NCBI GenBank assembly: GCA_964460115.1
Contig: CAYWPR010000005.1
Span: forward strand, 62,001 to 126,000
Direction of reading: 5' to 3'
DNA length: 64,000 nt
Source: JAEUJZ01 sp964460115
GTDB taxonomy: Bacteria; Myxococcota_A; Polyangia; Palsa-1104; JAEUJZ01
The notes below the pieces were generated by a model, which saw only the letters and a program-made list of their open reading frames with translations, searched no databases and had not been told where the DNA came from. This document shows positions 17,191 to 24,610 of this stretch, one piece after another; positions within the stretch are counted from its first letter, which is position 1; every line of letters begins with the position of its first letter. The position numbers and the translations under genes are program-made.

Positions 17191-18525
17191 GTGATATGGT
17201 CCGCCGCCATGGTCGCCTTTGTACCCGTTTTGCCCCAAGAGGTACGTCCAGCGCCGGGCCTTGGCTATCGTTGGCTCGTCCTTTTGTTTGTCAGCCTGGC
17301 GATGTTTGGCAATTACTATTTGTACGACTCGCTCGGGCTAGTTGCCGACCTTATCAAACGCACCTACGAAATCAGCGATACGCAGTACAGCTTTTTATTT
17401 AGCATCTACAGTCTGGCCGCGGTCATGGTGCTGCTGTTTGGGGGCCTTGTCATCGACAGAATCGGCACCAAGCGTTCGGTGCTGCTATTTGGGGCGATTA
17501 CGGCGCTGTCTGGACTTATTATTGCGCTTTCGTCGAGCTACCAGATGATGCTTTGCGGGCGCTTTTTGCTGGGCATTGGCTGCGAGCCGCTGGGTGTCGC
17601 AGTCACCACGGCGATGGCCCGCTGGTTTAAAGGCAAGGAGCTGTCTTTTGCCTTCGGCTTGAACCTGACTTTGGCGCGACTTGGCTCGGTGGCTGTGGAC
17701 AGGTCGCCGCAATGGGCGGGCTTTGCCTATCGTCAAGACAGCATTTCGCGGCCGCTGTGGCTGGCGGCGCTCATCGGAACAAGTTGCATAGTCGGCGGAG
17801 TCGTTTATTGGCTCCTCGAACATCGCGCCGAGCGCCGCTACGAATTGCCCGAGGAAGGAAGCACCGACAAGCTCAAAATTGCCGATTTGGCCGGTTTTGG
17901 ACCGACCTACTGGCTGGTGGTGGGTCTGTGTTTCACGTTTTACTCGGCGATCATTCCGTTTCAGTCCTTTGCCACCAAGTTTTTCATGGAAGCACACGGA
18001 ACGCCGCGCGAACAAGCAGGAGCGCTGCTGAGCTATTTGCCCGCGACGGCGATGATCGCCACGCCGCTATTTGGAATTCTGGTCGATCGCATCGGTCGAT
18101 CGGCGCTCCTCATGGCGCTTGGGTCGCTGCTCATTGCTCCGGTTTATCTGATGATGATTTCGCCGAACATTTCGCTGTATGTGCCCGTGGCGTTCATGGG
18201 AATTGCTTTTTCGCTGATTCCGGCGGTCCTTTGGCCGGCGGTGGCTTATTTGGTCGATGAAGCGCGGCTTGGTACAGCGTATTCGCTGATGACGCTTTTG
18301 CAGCAGCTCGGCTTTTTTGTGGTGTCCTTTTTGCTGGGCTGGGCCAATGACGTGTCGCGAGCCAGTGCCGAAAATCCCCACGGCTACGCATTGGGAATGT
18401 GGCTACTGACCGGACTGTCTTTGCTCGGTTTATTCTTTTCGTTTTTGTTGTGGCGAACCGAAAAGGGAACCGAGCCTTCGTCCGCCGCGGCGGCGCAAGT
18501 GGTCCATCTGCCATTAGAAGTATAG
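17191..18525 (+). CDS. Major facilitator superfamily carrier, MFSD1-like
   Basis: The 444-residue protein has twelve membrane helices. Segments FGNYYLYDSLGL, GGLVIDRIGTKRSVLLFG, GRFLLGIGCEPLGVA, ARWFKGKELSFAFGL and LARLGSV follow animal MFSD1 nearly step by step; MFSD1 is a lysosomal dipeptide carrier. Helix seven starts after a cytosolic loop with ELPEEGSTDKLKIADL. I start at the GTG, which has AAAGGA just upstream; an ATG at 17209 is possible. It lies 8 bp after the ICMT-DCC gene and is probably co-transcribed. Dipeptide transport is inference from the resemblance. Confidence 0.8.
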   Translation: MIWSAAMVAFVPVLPQEVRPAPGLGYRWLVLLFVSLAMFGNYYLYDSLGLVADLIKRTYEISDTQYSFLFSIYSLAAVMVLLFGGLVIDRIGTKRSVLLFGAITALSGLIIALSSSYQMMLCGRFLLGIGCEPLGVAVTTAMARWFKGKELSFAFGLNLTLARLGSVAVDRSPQWAGFAYRQDSISRPLWLAALIGTSCIVGGVVYWLLEHRAERRYELPEEGSTDKLKIADLAGFGPTYWLVVGLCFTFYSAIIPFQSFATKFFMEAHGTPREQAGALLSYLPATAMIATPLFGILVDRIGRSALLMALGSLLIAPVYLMMISPNISLYVPVAFMGIAFSLIPAVLWPAVAYLVDEARLGTAYSLMTLLQQLGFFVVSFLLGWANDVSRASAENPHGYALGMWLLTGLSLLGLFFSFLLWRTEKGTEPSSAAAAQVVHLPLEV

Positions 18526-18535
18526 GAACAGCGAT

Positions 18536-21097
18536 TTAGGTTTTCTCGAGAGGAACGCGGCGGCGCTGATCGCGCGTAGCGCGAAACTGCTGGTAGTCGA
18601 TTTTGACGCCCGCGTGCGCTAAAAAATCGATAAAGCGCTGATATTCGCGCTGCGAAACTCCAAGCCGAGTGGCGGCGCGCGTATAAAATCCACCGCTTTC
18701 GGAAAGGGCGCGCCGAATCAGTTCTTCCAGTCGATGCAAGGAAAGCTGGCGCGTCTTCCAGCGCGGCCAGACTTCTTTCCAGAACCAACCTTCCGGAGTC
18801 GGATCCGGACATTCCAGGGGCGCAGAATTGGCGTCTTGGCCAATGCCTTCCTCGGCTTCTAGCGCTCGTCTTACATCGTCCGCGAGCAGTTCATCGGGGC
18901 GGCCATAAAGCGCCAGGGCCCGCAGGACCACCGATTCCAATTGGCGGATGTTGCCCGGCCAGTGATAGCTCGCCAATAGCTCGTCGATTCCTTTGCCGAT
19001 GGTGATGGGCACGCCGCGGCTCATGCGCGCCACGATGTGGCGCAAAAGCAGGGGAATGTCCAAAGTCCGCTCGCGCAGCGGCGGCAAGCGCACCACCAGG
19101 GCCGACAGGCGATAGTACAGATCCTCGCGAAAGCGGCCCTCGCGAATTTCGCGCAGCAGGTCTTTGTTGGTGGCGGCCAGAACGCGAACATTTGTGTGCA
19201 GCGCTTCTTCGCCGCCAAGACGAGTAAAATCGCGCTGGCTCGTGCGGCCTAGAACGCGCAGCAGCTTCACTTGAACTTGCGGCACGATGTCGCCCACTTC
19301 ATCGATGAATAAGGTCGATTGATGCGCCGTTTCAAAGCAACCCTTGCGGCGCGCAGTGGCTCCGGTAAACGCGCCGCGTTCGTGACCAAATAGTTCACTT
19401 TGTATCAGATTGGGATCGCCTCCCAGGGCTGCGAAATTGGTGGCGACCATCGGACGCGGACGGCGCGGCGAGGCATGGTGAATGGCATGCGCGATCATTT
19501 CTTTGCCGGTGCCGGTTTCGCCGACAATTAGGACGGTGTCGTCTTCGCGAAAAGCCACTCGCTCGATGGTGCGGTAGACTTCTCCCATGGGCCCGCGCGG
19601 ATCGCCGATGAGATTGCCAAAGTAGTATTCCAAATCTTCGGCATGGGCGGCGCGATCGAAGCCGAATTCGCGGCGCTGCTTTTGCGCCACGGTTTTTTCG
19701 TGCCGCGCGCGCAAAGCATCGATGAGCCGCGCATTGTCCACGGCCAGCGCCACCTGATCGGCGAAGATCTGAAATCGGCCGATATCATCTTCGGAAAAGT
19801 AGCCGCGTTTGTGACTAGAGGCCAGGGCCACGCCGAAGGTCTCGCCACGCAGCCGCAAAGGAACGCCGATTTCCGAACAGATCGACAGATCCGCGGGCAA
19901 GTAAATCGCCGCGGTGCGCGTATCTTTGGCGACATAAGGCTGTCCCGAGCGCAGCACGTGGGCGACAATAGAATGGGATTCGGCCGTTTCTTCCAGCGGA
20001 ATGTACTCGGGCAGTACCGAACCGTCATAGCCCGCCGCTTCGCTTAGCAAAAGCCGCCCGGTGTTGCTATCGAGAAGAGCAATGACACCGGCGTCGGCTC
20101 CCAAAAAGCGAATCATTTCTTCGGTAACCGTCTGTAGAACCGGAGCCAGGGCCCGTCCCGAGCTGCGAAACAAATCCTGCAGATAAAAGAAAGTGGCGGC
20201 GTTGCGACGTTCCGGGCGGATGTTTTTCAGCGCGCTGACAAATGCCGCGGCCAACTGGCGCACGGCACTGCGCGCCTCGCTGATTGGGGCACTGTTTTGC
20301 AAAAGCAGCAAAGAGCCGACGATGCGACCGGCTCGCTCAAGCGGTATGGTTTCAAGCCACGCCGCCGAAAGCGGTACAAAGCGCGGCGCGGGCAGACATT
20401 CCAATAGACGCAGTTCCGCGTACTTGGCATCCGGGACAATGAGCGCTGCCGCTTTGCCTTCGCAGACCGCCGCCAGGTGCGAATCAGAAAGGGGCAGTTG
20501 GCGGCGATGAAATTCATACAAACTGCTGCTGTCGCGCGCTTGGATGTTTAGCACTGACAAGCAATCCTCAGAAACGGTAAACACGGCGGCCAAAGAAACC
20601 GCGGGCAAAAGTTCCAGACAGCCTTTGGTGAAGCGGTCGGACAGCTCGAGCTCGGTGATTCCGCGCAGGCGTTTGGCGAATTTTTCTTTTTCGCGGTGGG
20701 CCCGCGCGCGATCCAGTTCAGACGCCGATTCTGTACACAGCGCCGCAATCTCGCGCGTCAGAATTTCATCCAGCCGTCGTCCGTCCGCGCCGGCTACAAG
20801 AAGCAGCCGGCCAAAGGGGCGTTCGCCGGGCGATAGGGCCAGCGGAAAAATCCGCAGATCAAAGATGCCTAGCTGTTGCCGCAGCCAGGGTTCCAAAGGA
20901 CCTAGCGATTCGAGTTGCGCCGCCTCGGCGGTTTCGCCGAGATGCAGCGTCAAGCACAGCAACTGGGCTTTGTCGGCAATGGCGTGACCGCCGCTTTGCA
21001 CCTCTTCCAGAGAGCCGGTTAACGGATCCTCGAGTTGCAGGCCAAACCCCCAGCCGCGCGGCAAAAGCGGAAGCAAGCGGGACAAAAAAGAGACCAC
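18536..21097 (-). CDS. GAF-containing sigma54 activator (AAA-Fis)
   Basis: The GTG at 21097 is the start because AGGAGG sits five bases upstream; longer readings lack a site. The 853-residue protein has a FHA/GAF-like N-terminal part, a clear GAF domain at about 335-495 (DAGVIALLDSNTGRLLL, IGVPLRLRGETFGVA), and an AAA+ domain from ~500. The AAA+ domain has Walker A GETGTGKE, the sigma54-contact loop GAFTGA and Walker B STLFIDEVGD. A Fis-type helix-turn-helix ends the chain (FYTRAATRLGVSQREYQRF). It should activate RNA polymerase-sigma54 from dyad sites. Dyads and a partial -24/-12 element lie in the divergent region next to it. Confidence 0.92.
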   Translation of the reverse strand: MVSFLSRLLPLLPRGWGFGLQLEDPLTGSLEEVQSGGHAIADKAQLLCLTLHLGETAEAAQLESLGPLEPWLRQQLGIFDLRIFPLALSPGERPFGRLLLVAGADGRRLDEILTREIAALCTESASELDRARAHREKEKFAKRLRGITELELSDRFTKGCLELLPAVSLAAVFTVSEDCLSVLNIQARDSSSLYEFHRRQLPLSDSHLAAVCEGKAAALIVPDAKYAELRLLECLPAPRFVPLSAAWLETIPLERAGRIVGSLLLLQNSAPISEARSAVRQLAAAFVSALKNIRPERRNAATFFYLQDLFRSSGRALAPVLQTVTEEMIRFLGADAGVIALLDSNTGRLLLSEAAGYDGSVLPEYIPLEETAESHSIVAHVLRSGQPYVAKDTRTAAIYLPADLSICSEIGVPLRLRGETFGVALASSHKRGYFSEDDIGRFQIFADQVALAVDNARLIDALRARHEKTVAQKQRREFGFDRAAHAEDLEYYFGNLIGDPRGPMGEVYRTIERVAFREDDTVLIVGETGTGKEMIAHAIHHASPRRPRPMVATNFAALGGDPNLIQSELFGHERGAFTGATARRKGCFETAHQSTLFIDEVGDIVPQVQVKLLRVLGRTSQRDFTRLGGEEALHTNVRVLAATNKDLLREIREGRFREDLYYRLSALVVRLPPLRERTLDIPLLLRHIVARMSRGVPITIGKGIDELLASYHWPGNIRQLESVVLRALALYGRPDELLADDVRRALEAEEGIGQDANSAPLECPDPTPEGWFWKEVWPRWKTRQLSLHRLEELIRRALSESGGFYTRAATRLGVSQREYQRFIDFLAHAGVKIDYQQFRATRDQRRRVPLEKT

Positions 21098-21108
21098 GAG
21101 CGCCTCCT

Positions 21109-21157
21109 GAAAGTTTCGGCATTTTACAGAGTTTTTTTCAGATTTTCTGAAACTTTC
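21109..21157. promoter_or_regulatory. Cluster of dyads upstream of the sigma54 activator gene
   Basis: GAAAGTTTC at 21109-21117 and GAAACTTTC at 21149-21157 are inverted copies of each other, and each is itself nearly palindromic (GAAA-N-TTTC), with centres 40 bp apart. Between them TCAGA-TTT-TCTGA (21138-21150) is a perfect dyad. The first copy abuts the Shine-Dalgarno of the activator gene. Such paired dyads fit enhancer sites for the Fis-type activator encoded next door, or an autorepression site. Confidence 0.5.
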
Positions 21158-21241
21158 GCTGGCCTGCGATCGACCGCAAAAACAAATTATTCCGTCGCCA
21201 AATTCGCAAAAAAGCCGATTTAGAAAAAACGCCGAAGCACT

Positions 21242-21256
21242 TGGCACGCATCGTGA
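21242..21256 (+). promoter_or_regulatory. Possible sigma54 promoter (-24 element good, -12 element imperfect)
   Basis: TGGCACG matches the -24 block exactly. Four bases later comes GTGAT where TTGCW is expected, so G of the -12 GC is kept and C is lost. It points toward the small secreted protein at 21307, with a leader of about 40 bases and AGGAG before the ATG. It lies in the intergenic region of a sigma54 activator gene, downstream of the dyads, which raises its credibility. Confidence 0.4.
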
Positions 21257-21306
21257 TGAAGGGGATGCCAACGCAACGCCAACGACTTTTCAGGAGCCAG
21301 ACCGTC

Positions 21307-21666
21307 ATGAAGACCATCCGCCCGCTAGCCGCCCTTGTTTTCGCCTTTGCCCTTTGCGCCAGCATCAGCGCGTTCGCCGGACAGGATGCAAACCCGGATC
21401 TGGTCGCTCGGCACACGAGCCGCATTCGCACGATTCAGAAAAGTCTGGCCGGTGAAGGGTACAGCCTGCAAAGCGTTGAGGAACAGCCCATCTATTACAT
21501 CGTACCGCCGACGACTCCCTATGTGTGGGGAACCCTCGTCTACACCTACACTCGCACGAGCAATGGTCAGGTCGATGAGGCGAAGCTAAGCCTGCAAGTG
21601 CAGACGACGGCGGATGGCAGCTTTGCGTTTCCGGAAATCATGCTGCGCGAGCATCTGGCGGAGTAA
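21307..21666 (+). CDS. Small secreted protein of unknown function
   Basis: I do not recognise this 119-residue protein. The ATG at 21307 has AGGAG ten bases upstream and starts a clean signal peptide (KTIRPLAALVFAFALC to SAFAG). The mature part is about 95 residues. A first helix (RHTSRIRTIQKSLAGEGY) is followed by strands with paired Tyr and Pro (IYYIVPPTTPYVW, LVYTYTRTSNG). It contains no Cys in the mature part. It is divergent from the sigma54 activator gene and probably its target, judging by the promoter-like element between them. Confidence 0.75.
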   Translation: MKTIRPLAALVFAFALCASISAFAGQDANPDLVARHTSRIRTIQKSLAGEGYSLQSVEEQPIYYIVPPTTPYVWGTLVYTYTRTSNGQVDEAKLSLQVQTTADGSFAFPEIMLREHLAE

Positions 21667-21679
21667 GTACGGCTTCATG

Positions 21680-21693
21680 GCGGCTTCTGCCGC
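21680..21693. terminator. Short hairpin between convergent genes
   Basis: GCGGC-TTCT-GCCGC forms a five-pair stem in the 42 bp between two convergent stops. No U-tract follows, so a terminator role is only plausible from position. Confidence 0.25.
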
Positions 21694-21708
21694 GAACCGG
21701 ATACGCCC

Positions 21709-22338
21709 CTAGCCGAGATCTATGGCTGCGGAAGGGGCGGCGTCCGGTGTGGAAGCGGCAGCTTCCGATTCGGAAGCCGTCTCGGAATTCTTGTCAAATT
21801 CGGTCAGCCAGTCGATCTCTGGACGTTGCAGGACGATGGCATAGCCGCGATGCTTGAGCGCATAGACTAGTCCCGCCTGCAAATCTCGCTTCGTCGAAAC
21901 CTGCGCCAAGTTGACGCCCAGTTGTACCAGCGTCCGCGATACTGCCGCCGAGACCCCGACGAGCAGGCATTTGGCCCCAAGCAAAGCGGCGGCGCGCGTG
22001 GTTTGAATCAGCATATTGGCCACCGATGTGTCGACGATGCTGACGCCGGTGATGTCGATAAGGACGACCTGCGCCTGATGCCGAGTGATCGCCAGCATCA
22101 AATCATCCATTAAGTGCTCGCCGCGAGAGCTGTCGAGATGGCCGATAAGCGGCATGACCAGGATGCCGTCGTGAATCGGCAACACCGGGGTTCCAAGCTC
22201 GCGCAAAACCTCGATCAGCCGACCGTGTTCTTCATGCGCCGCGCGCAGTGATTCGCGACACTCGTCAAGCTCTTGCCGGGTTTTTGCTAGTTCTTCCGCC
22301 ATATCGATGGGCGGGGTTGACGGCTCTTTATTCACCAT
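21709..22338 (-). CDS. RsbR-like STAS domain protein
   Basis: This 209-residue protein begins with a coiled-coil helix (MAEELAKTRQELDECRESL) and then has a full STAS domain at ~50-160 in the RsbR/RsbS style: TPVLPIHDGILVMPLIGHLDSS, VVLIDITGVSIVDTSVANML and ALLGAKCLLVGVS. DITGV keeps the Thr that is phosphorylated in stressosome co-antagonists. No sensor domain precedes the STAS. The C-terminal 40 residues are acidic and Ser/Ala-rich. GGAAAG precedes the ATG. No RsbT kinase gene is in the window. Two other STAS proteins are present at 32123 and 47461. Confidence 0.85.
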   Translation of the reverse strand: MVNKEPSTPPIDMAEELAKTRQELDECRESLRAAHEEHGRLIEVLRELGTPVLPIHDGILVMPLIGHLDSSRGEHLMDDLMLAITRHQAQVVLIDITGVSIVDTSVANMLIQTTRAAALLGAKCLLVGVSAAVSRTLVQLGVNLAQVSTKRDLQAGLVYALKHRGYAIVLQRPEIDWLTEFDKNSETASESEAAASTPDAAPSAAIDLG

Positions 22339-22450
22339 CGCTACTTTCCAACTCGGCCTTTTTTCGATCGCAGTGGCTAAGCCCCAGGGCAGGGCGGCTT
22401 GGCGAACAAATTTCGGTCCACAAAAATCGTCCCATGGCGCCGCTGGCCCG

Positions 22451-22930
22451 TCAAGTTGGAGGCGCCGGCGAATTTGCCGCGGAATGTGCTTGTAGCTTTT
22501 GGGCGCGCTTTACCGCCAAATAGCCGACTATGCCGTAGCCGACGCTGAAGGCCAGCGTGAACAGCACGGTGCTTGGCTGCTTGCGCCCAGAATTTAACAG
22601 CAAGCTTAGCGTGCCCAGCCCATGAAAGCCGCTGATGACAAGTGCGGTGACTGCCCAGCGCATGCGAGGCCGATTGTTTAGCAAATCGGTGATGTTTACG
22701 ATCAGCACCGCAACCATCAATCCGAAAATCGCCATCGCGAGTAGGCTCAGCAAAAAATACGCAAAGACAAATAGCGAGCCGACCAGAAGCACCGATCCGA
22801 CAAAGCGCTCAAATTCCTGCTGGCTGCAGCCGATTAGACTCAAAAATAGCGCCGATCCACTTAGCATAGCGGCGGCCATGCGATTGCGCCGCGCGCTGTG
22901 CAGAACTGATCGAAGCTGCGTAGAAGTCAC
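22451..22930 (-). CDS. Integral membrane protein of unknown function
   Basis: I cannot assign this protein. It has about four hydrophobic helices: around ALFLSLIGC, a long paired stretch at VLLVGSLFVFAYFLLSLL and FGLMVAVLIVNI, then ALVISGFHGLGTLSLLL and VLFTLAFSVGYGIVGYLAV. Short polar loops join them, and a basic tail ends the chain. The start is uncertain: the GTG at 22930, an ATG at 22879 or a TTG at 22972 are all possible, and none has a strong ribosome site. It follows the FadL-type gene on the same strand by about 80 bp. Confidence 0.6.
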   Translation of the reverse strand: MTSTQLRSVLHSARRNRMAAAMLSGSALFLSLIGCSQQEFERFVGSVLLVGSLFVFAYFLLSLLAMAIFGLMVAVLIVNITDLLNNRPRMRWAVTALVISGFHGLGTLSLLLNSGRKQPSTVLFTLAFSVGYGIVGYLAVKRAQKLQAHSAANSPAPPT

Positions 22931-23008
22931 CAGCGCTATCTTACTACGTTCTGCTTGGCAGAAAATGCGCAAATGGAGCGCCGAGGGCAGGAACGAATTG
23001 CGGCAAAA

Positions 23009-24535
23009 TTAGCGGACTGCGGAGAATCCCAAGGCGATGATGTCGTAGGCGACCTGATAGGTTCCGCCGCCAATGCCTCCGACGCCGGGCGGAAAAGAAG
23101 TGTTTGGACGAATGGGATTGGCGGGATAAAGCTTGCTGTCGCTTGGAGAGACATAGCGATCGGGCTGAATGATTCGGCCGTAGCTAAAATCAAAACGCCA
23201 GTCCGTGCTTAGGAAGTGAATCTTGGGCATAAACAGACCGACGGAGACTAGTCCTTTATAGGAATCGGCGGTCAGAACGGTGATGGTTGCATCGGGCATT
23301 CCCGAAGTTTCAAACATTCCGCCTAGGCGTGCGCCCAGATATTGAAAAAACGCCGCTTCTAGTCCCAGGTGCACCGAATGCGTGTTTTGCATATCGCGGC
23401 GCAGCGCCACCGGTCCCAGCGCATAGCTGCCGATTCCTTTCAGATTGATAATGGAAATATCACTGGGGGTAAAAGTGATGTCCTTTTGCATGGCCCAAAA
23501 CTCTGCCGTATAAGCCAATTCGATGCGCAAATCGCGCAGAAAAAGGAAATCCTTGCCAGCGGCTTTTAGGGGATGCATCTCGACCCCCAGCCGCAGAATC
23601 GGCGGCAGGTTTAAAGACAGACTGGCGCTACGACCCTGCACGCTGGCGCCATTGAAAAGTTCGTTGGTAGGAAGTCGAGTGTCTACAGTTCCAGTGATAC
23701 TGCGTACAAAGAAGGGAAACTGAAACGCCAATCCCAGCCGTAGCCAGGAGAGCGGCCTGCCGATGGCGCCTAGGTTAAACGAAGGGGTCAGGCCGAAGGC
23801 CTGGGCAAGCACCAGCGTGTCATAGTCCGGTTGCTCTGGACGGCACATCACTTGCGTACAGCCGTTTAACATGATGCGCGTGCGAAAGTAGACGACCATC
23901 AGTTGCGGGCCGATGCCAATCTGCAATTTGTCGCCAAGAAGGCTAAACGCAGCCACCGGATTTAATACCGCAAGCATCGTCGATCGGGCCAAACTGCCGT
24001 CGTGAAGTCCAATAATCTGATAGCGCTGCGGCGCGACATCGGGAACGGCTTGTATCTCGGCTTCGGTGTTATAAGAAGGTTCCGGATAGCGGCCCAATCC
24101 GGTGTAGGGAATCCAGACTCCGAAGCCAAAAGACATGCTGCCCCAGCCGCGTCGTAATTTGCGCGCGAACGCGAACTGCGGAATAAAAAGCGGAGCGCTG
24201 CCTAGAAGCGCCCCGTCGGCCTGAACTGGCGGTCGCAAAATGCCATTTTCATCGCGGGTGTAAGTGAGCTTTTGCAACACAAAACCGGCGTCTAAAAATC
24301 CGCTCCAACCGCTTTGGCCGTCGGCAATGGCGGCGACGCCGGCCGGATTGTAGTAGATGGCATTGAGGTCATCGGCTCCAGCGACAAATGCGCCGCCGCG
24401 GCCAAGCGGACGGGCCCCATGTGGGGTGACAAACATGCCGGCGGCTTGCGCTTGGCGCTCGTGCAGCGGAGTAAATTCGCAGAGCCAGAACACCAGGACC
24501 AGCCAGGGCACAAGCGCGCGAACACCGAAAGACAT
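23009..24535 (-). CDS. FadL/OmpP1/TodX-family outer membrane protein
   Basis: A signal peptide ends near QAQAAG. The mature N-terminus GMFVTPHGARPLGRGGAFVAGADDLNAIYYNPAGVA is the family hallmark, with the NPAG motif of the hatch region (quoted here in pieces: GARPLGRGGAFVAG, then AIYYNPAGVA). The rest is long amphipathic beta strands and ends IALGFSAVR with a C-terminal aromatic-free tip. FadL-type channels pass hydrophobic compounds such as fatty acids or aromatics. Length (508) is somewhat above the E. coli protein. The genes upstream (divergent side) and downstream give no substrate hint. Confidence 0.85.
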   Translation of the reverse strand: MSFGVRALVPWLVLVFWLCEFTPLHERQAQAAGMFVTPHGARPLGRGGAFVAGADDLNAIYYNPAGVAAIADGQSGWSGFLDAGFVLQKLTYTRDENGILRPPVQADGALLGSAPLFIPQFAFARKLRRGWGSMSFGFGVWIPYTGLGRYPEPSYNTEAEIQAVPDVAPQRYQIIGLHDGSLARSTMLAVLNPVAAFSLLGDKLQIGIGPQLMVVYFRTRIMLNGCTQVMCRPEQPDYDTLVLAQAFGLTPSFNLGAIGRPLSWLRLGLAFQFPFFVRSITGTVDTRLPTNELFNGASVQGRSASLSLNLPPILRLGVEMHPLKAAGKDFLFLRDLRIELAYTAEFWAMQKDITFTPSDISIINLKGIGSYALGPVALRRDMQNTHSVHLGLEAAFFQYLGARLGGMFETSGMPDATITVLTADSYKGLVSVGLFMPKIHFLSTDWRFDFSYGRIIQPDRYVSPSDSKLYPANPIRPNTSFPPGVGGIGGGTYQVAYDIIALGFSAVR

Positions 24536-24610
24536 GGCGGCTTCTTAGCGCGAAACCCCTCAAAAGGGAAGCCTTGGCCTTGTTCGCTTCTAATGGCGTT
24601 GGCCCTAAAT

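Noticed and set aside
21098..21271. Longer N-terminus for the sigma54 activator
   Set aside because: The extension is Ser/Cys/Phe-rich with no domain character, while the GTG at 21097 has an ideal AGGAGG site.
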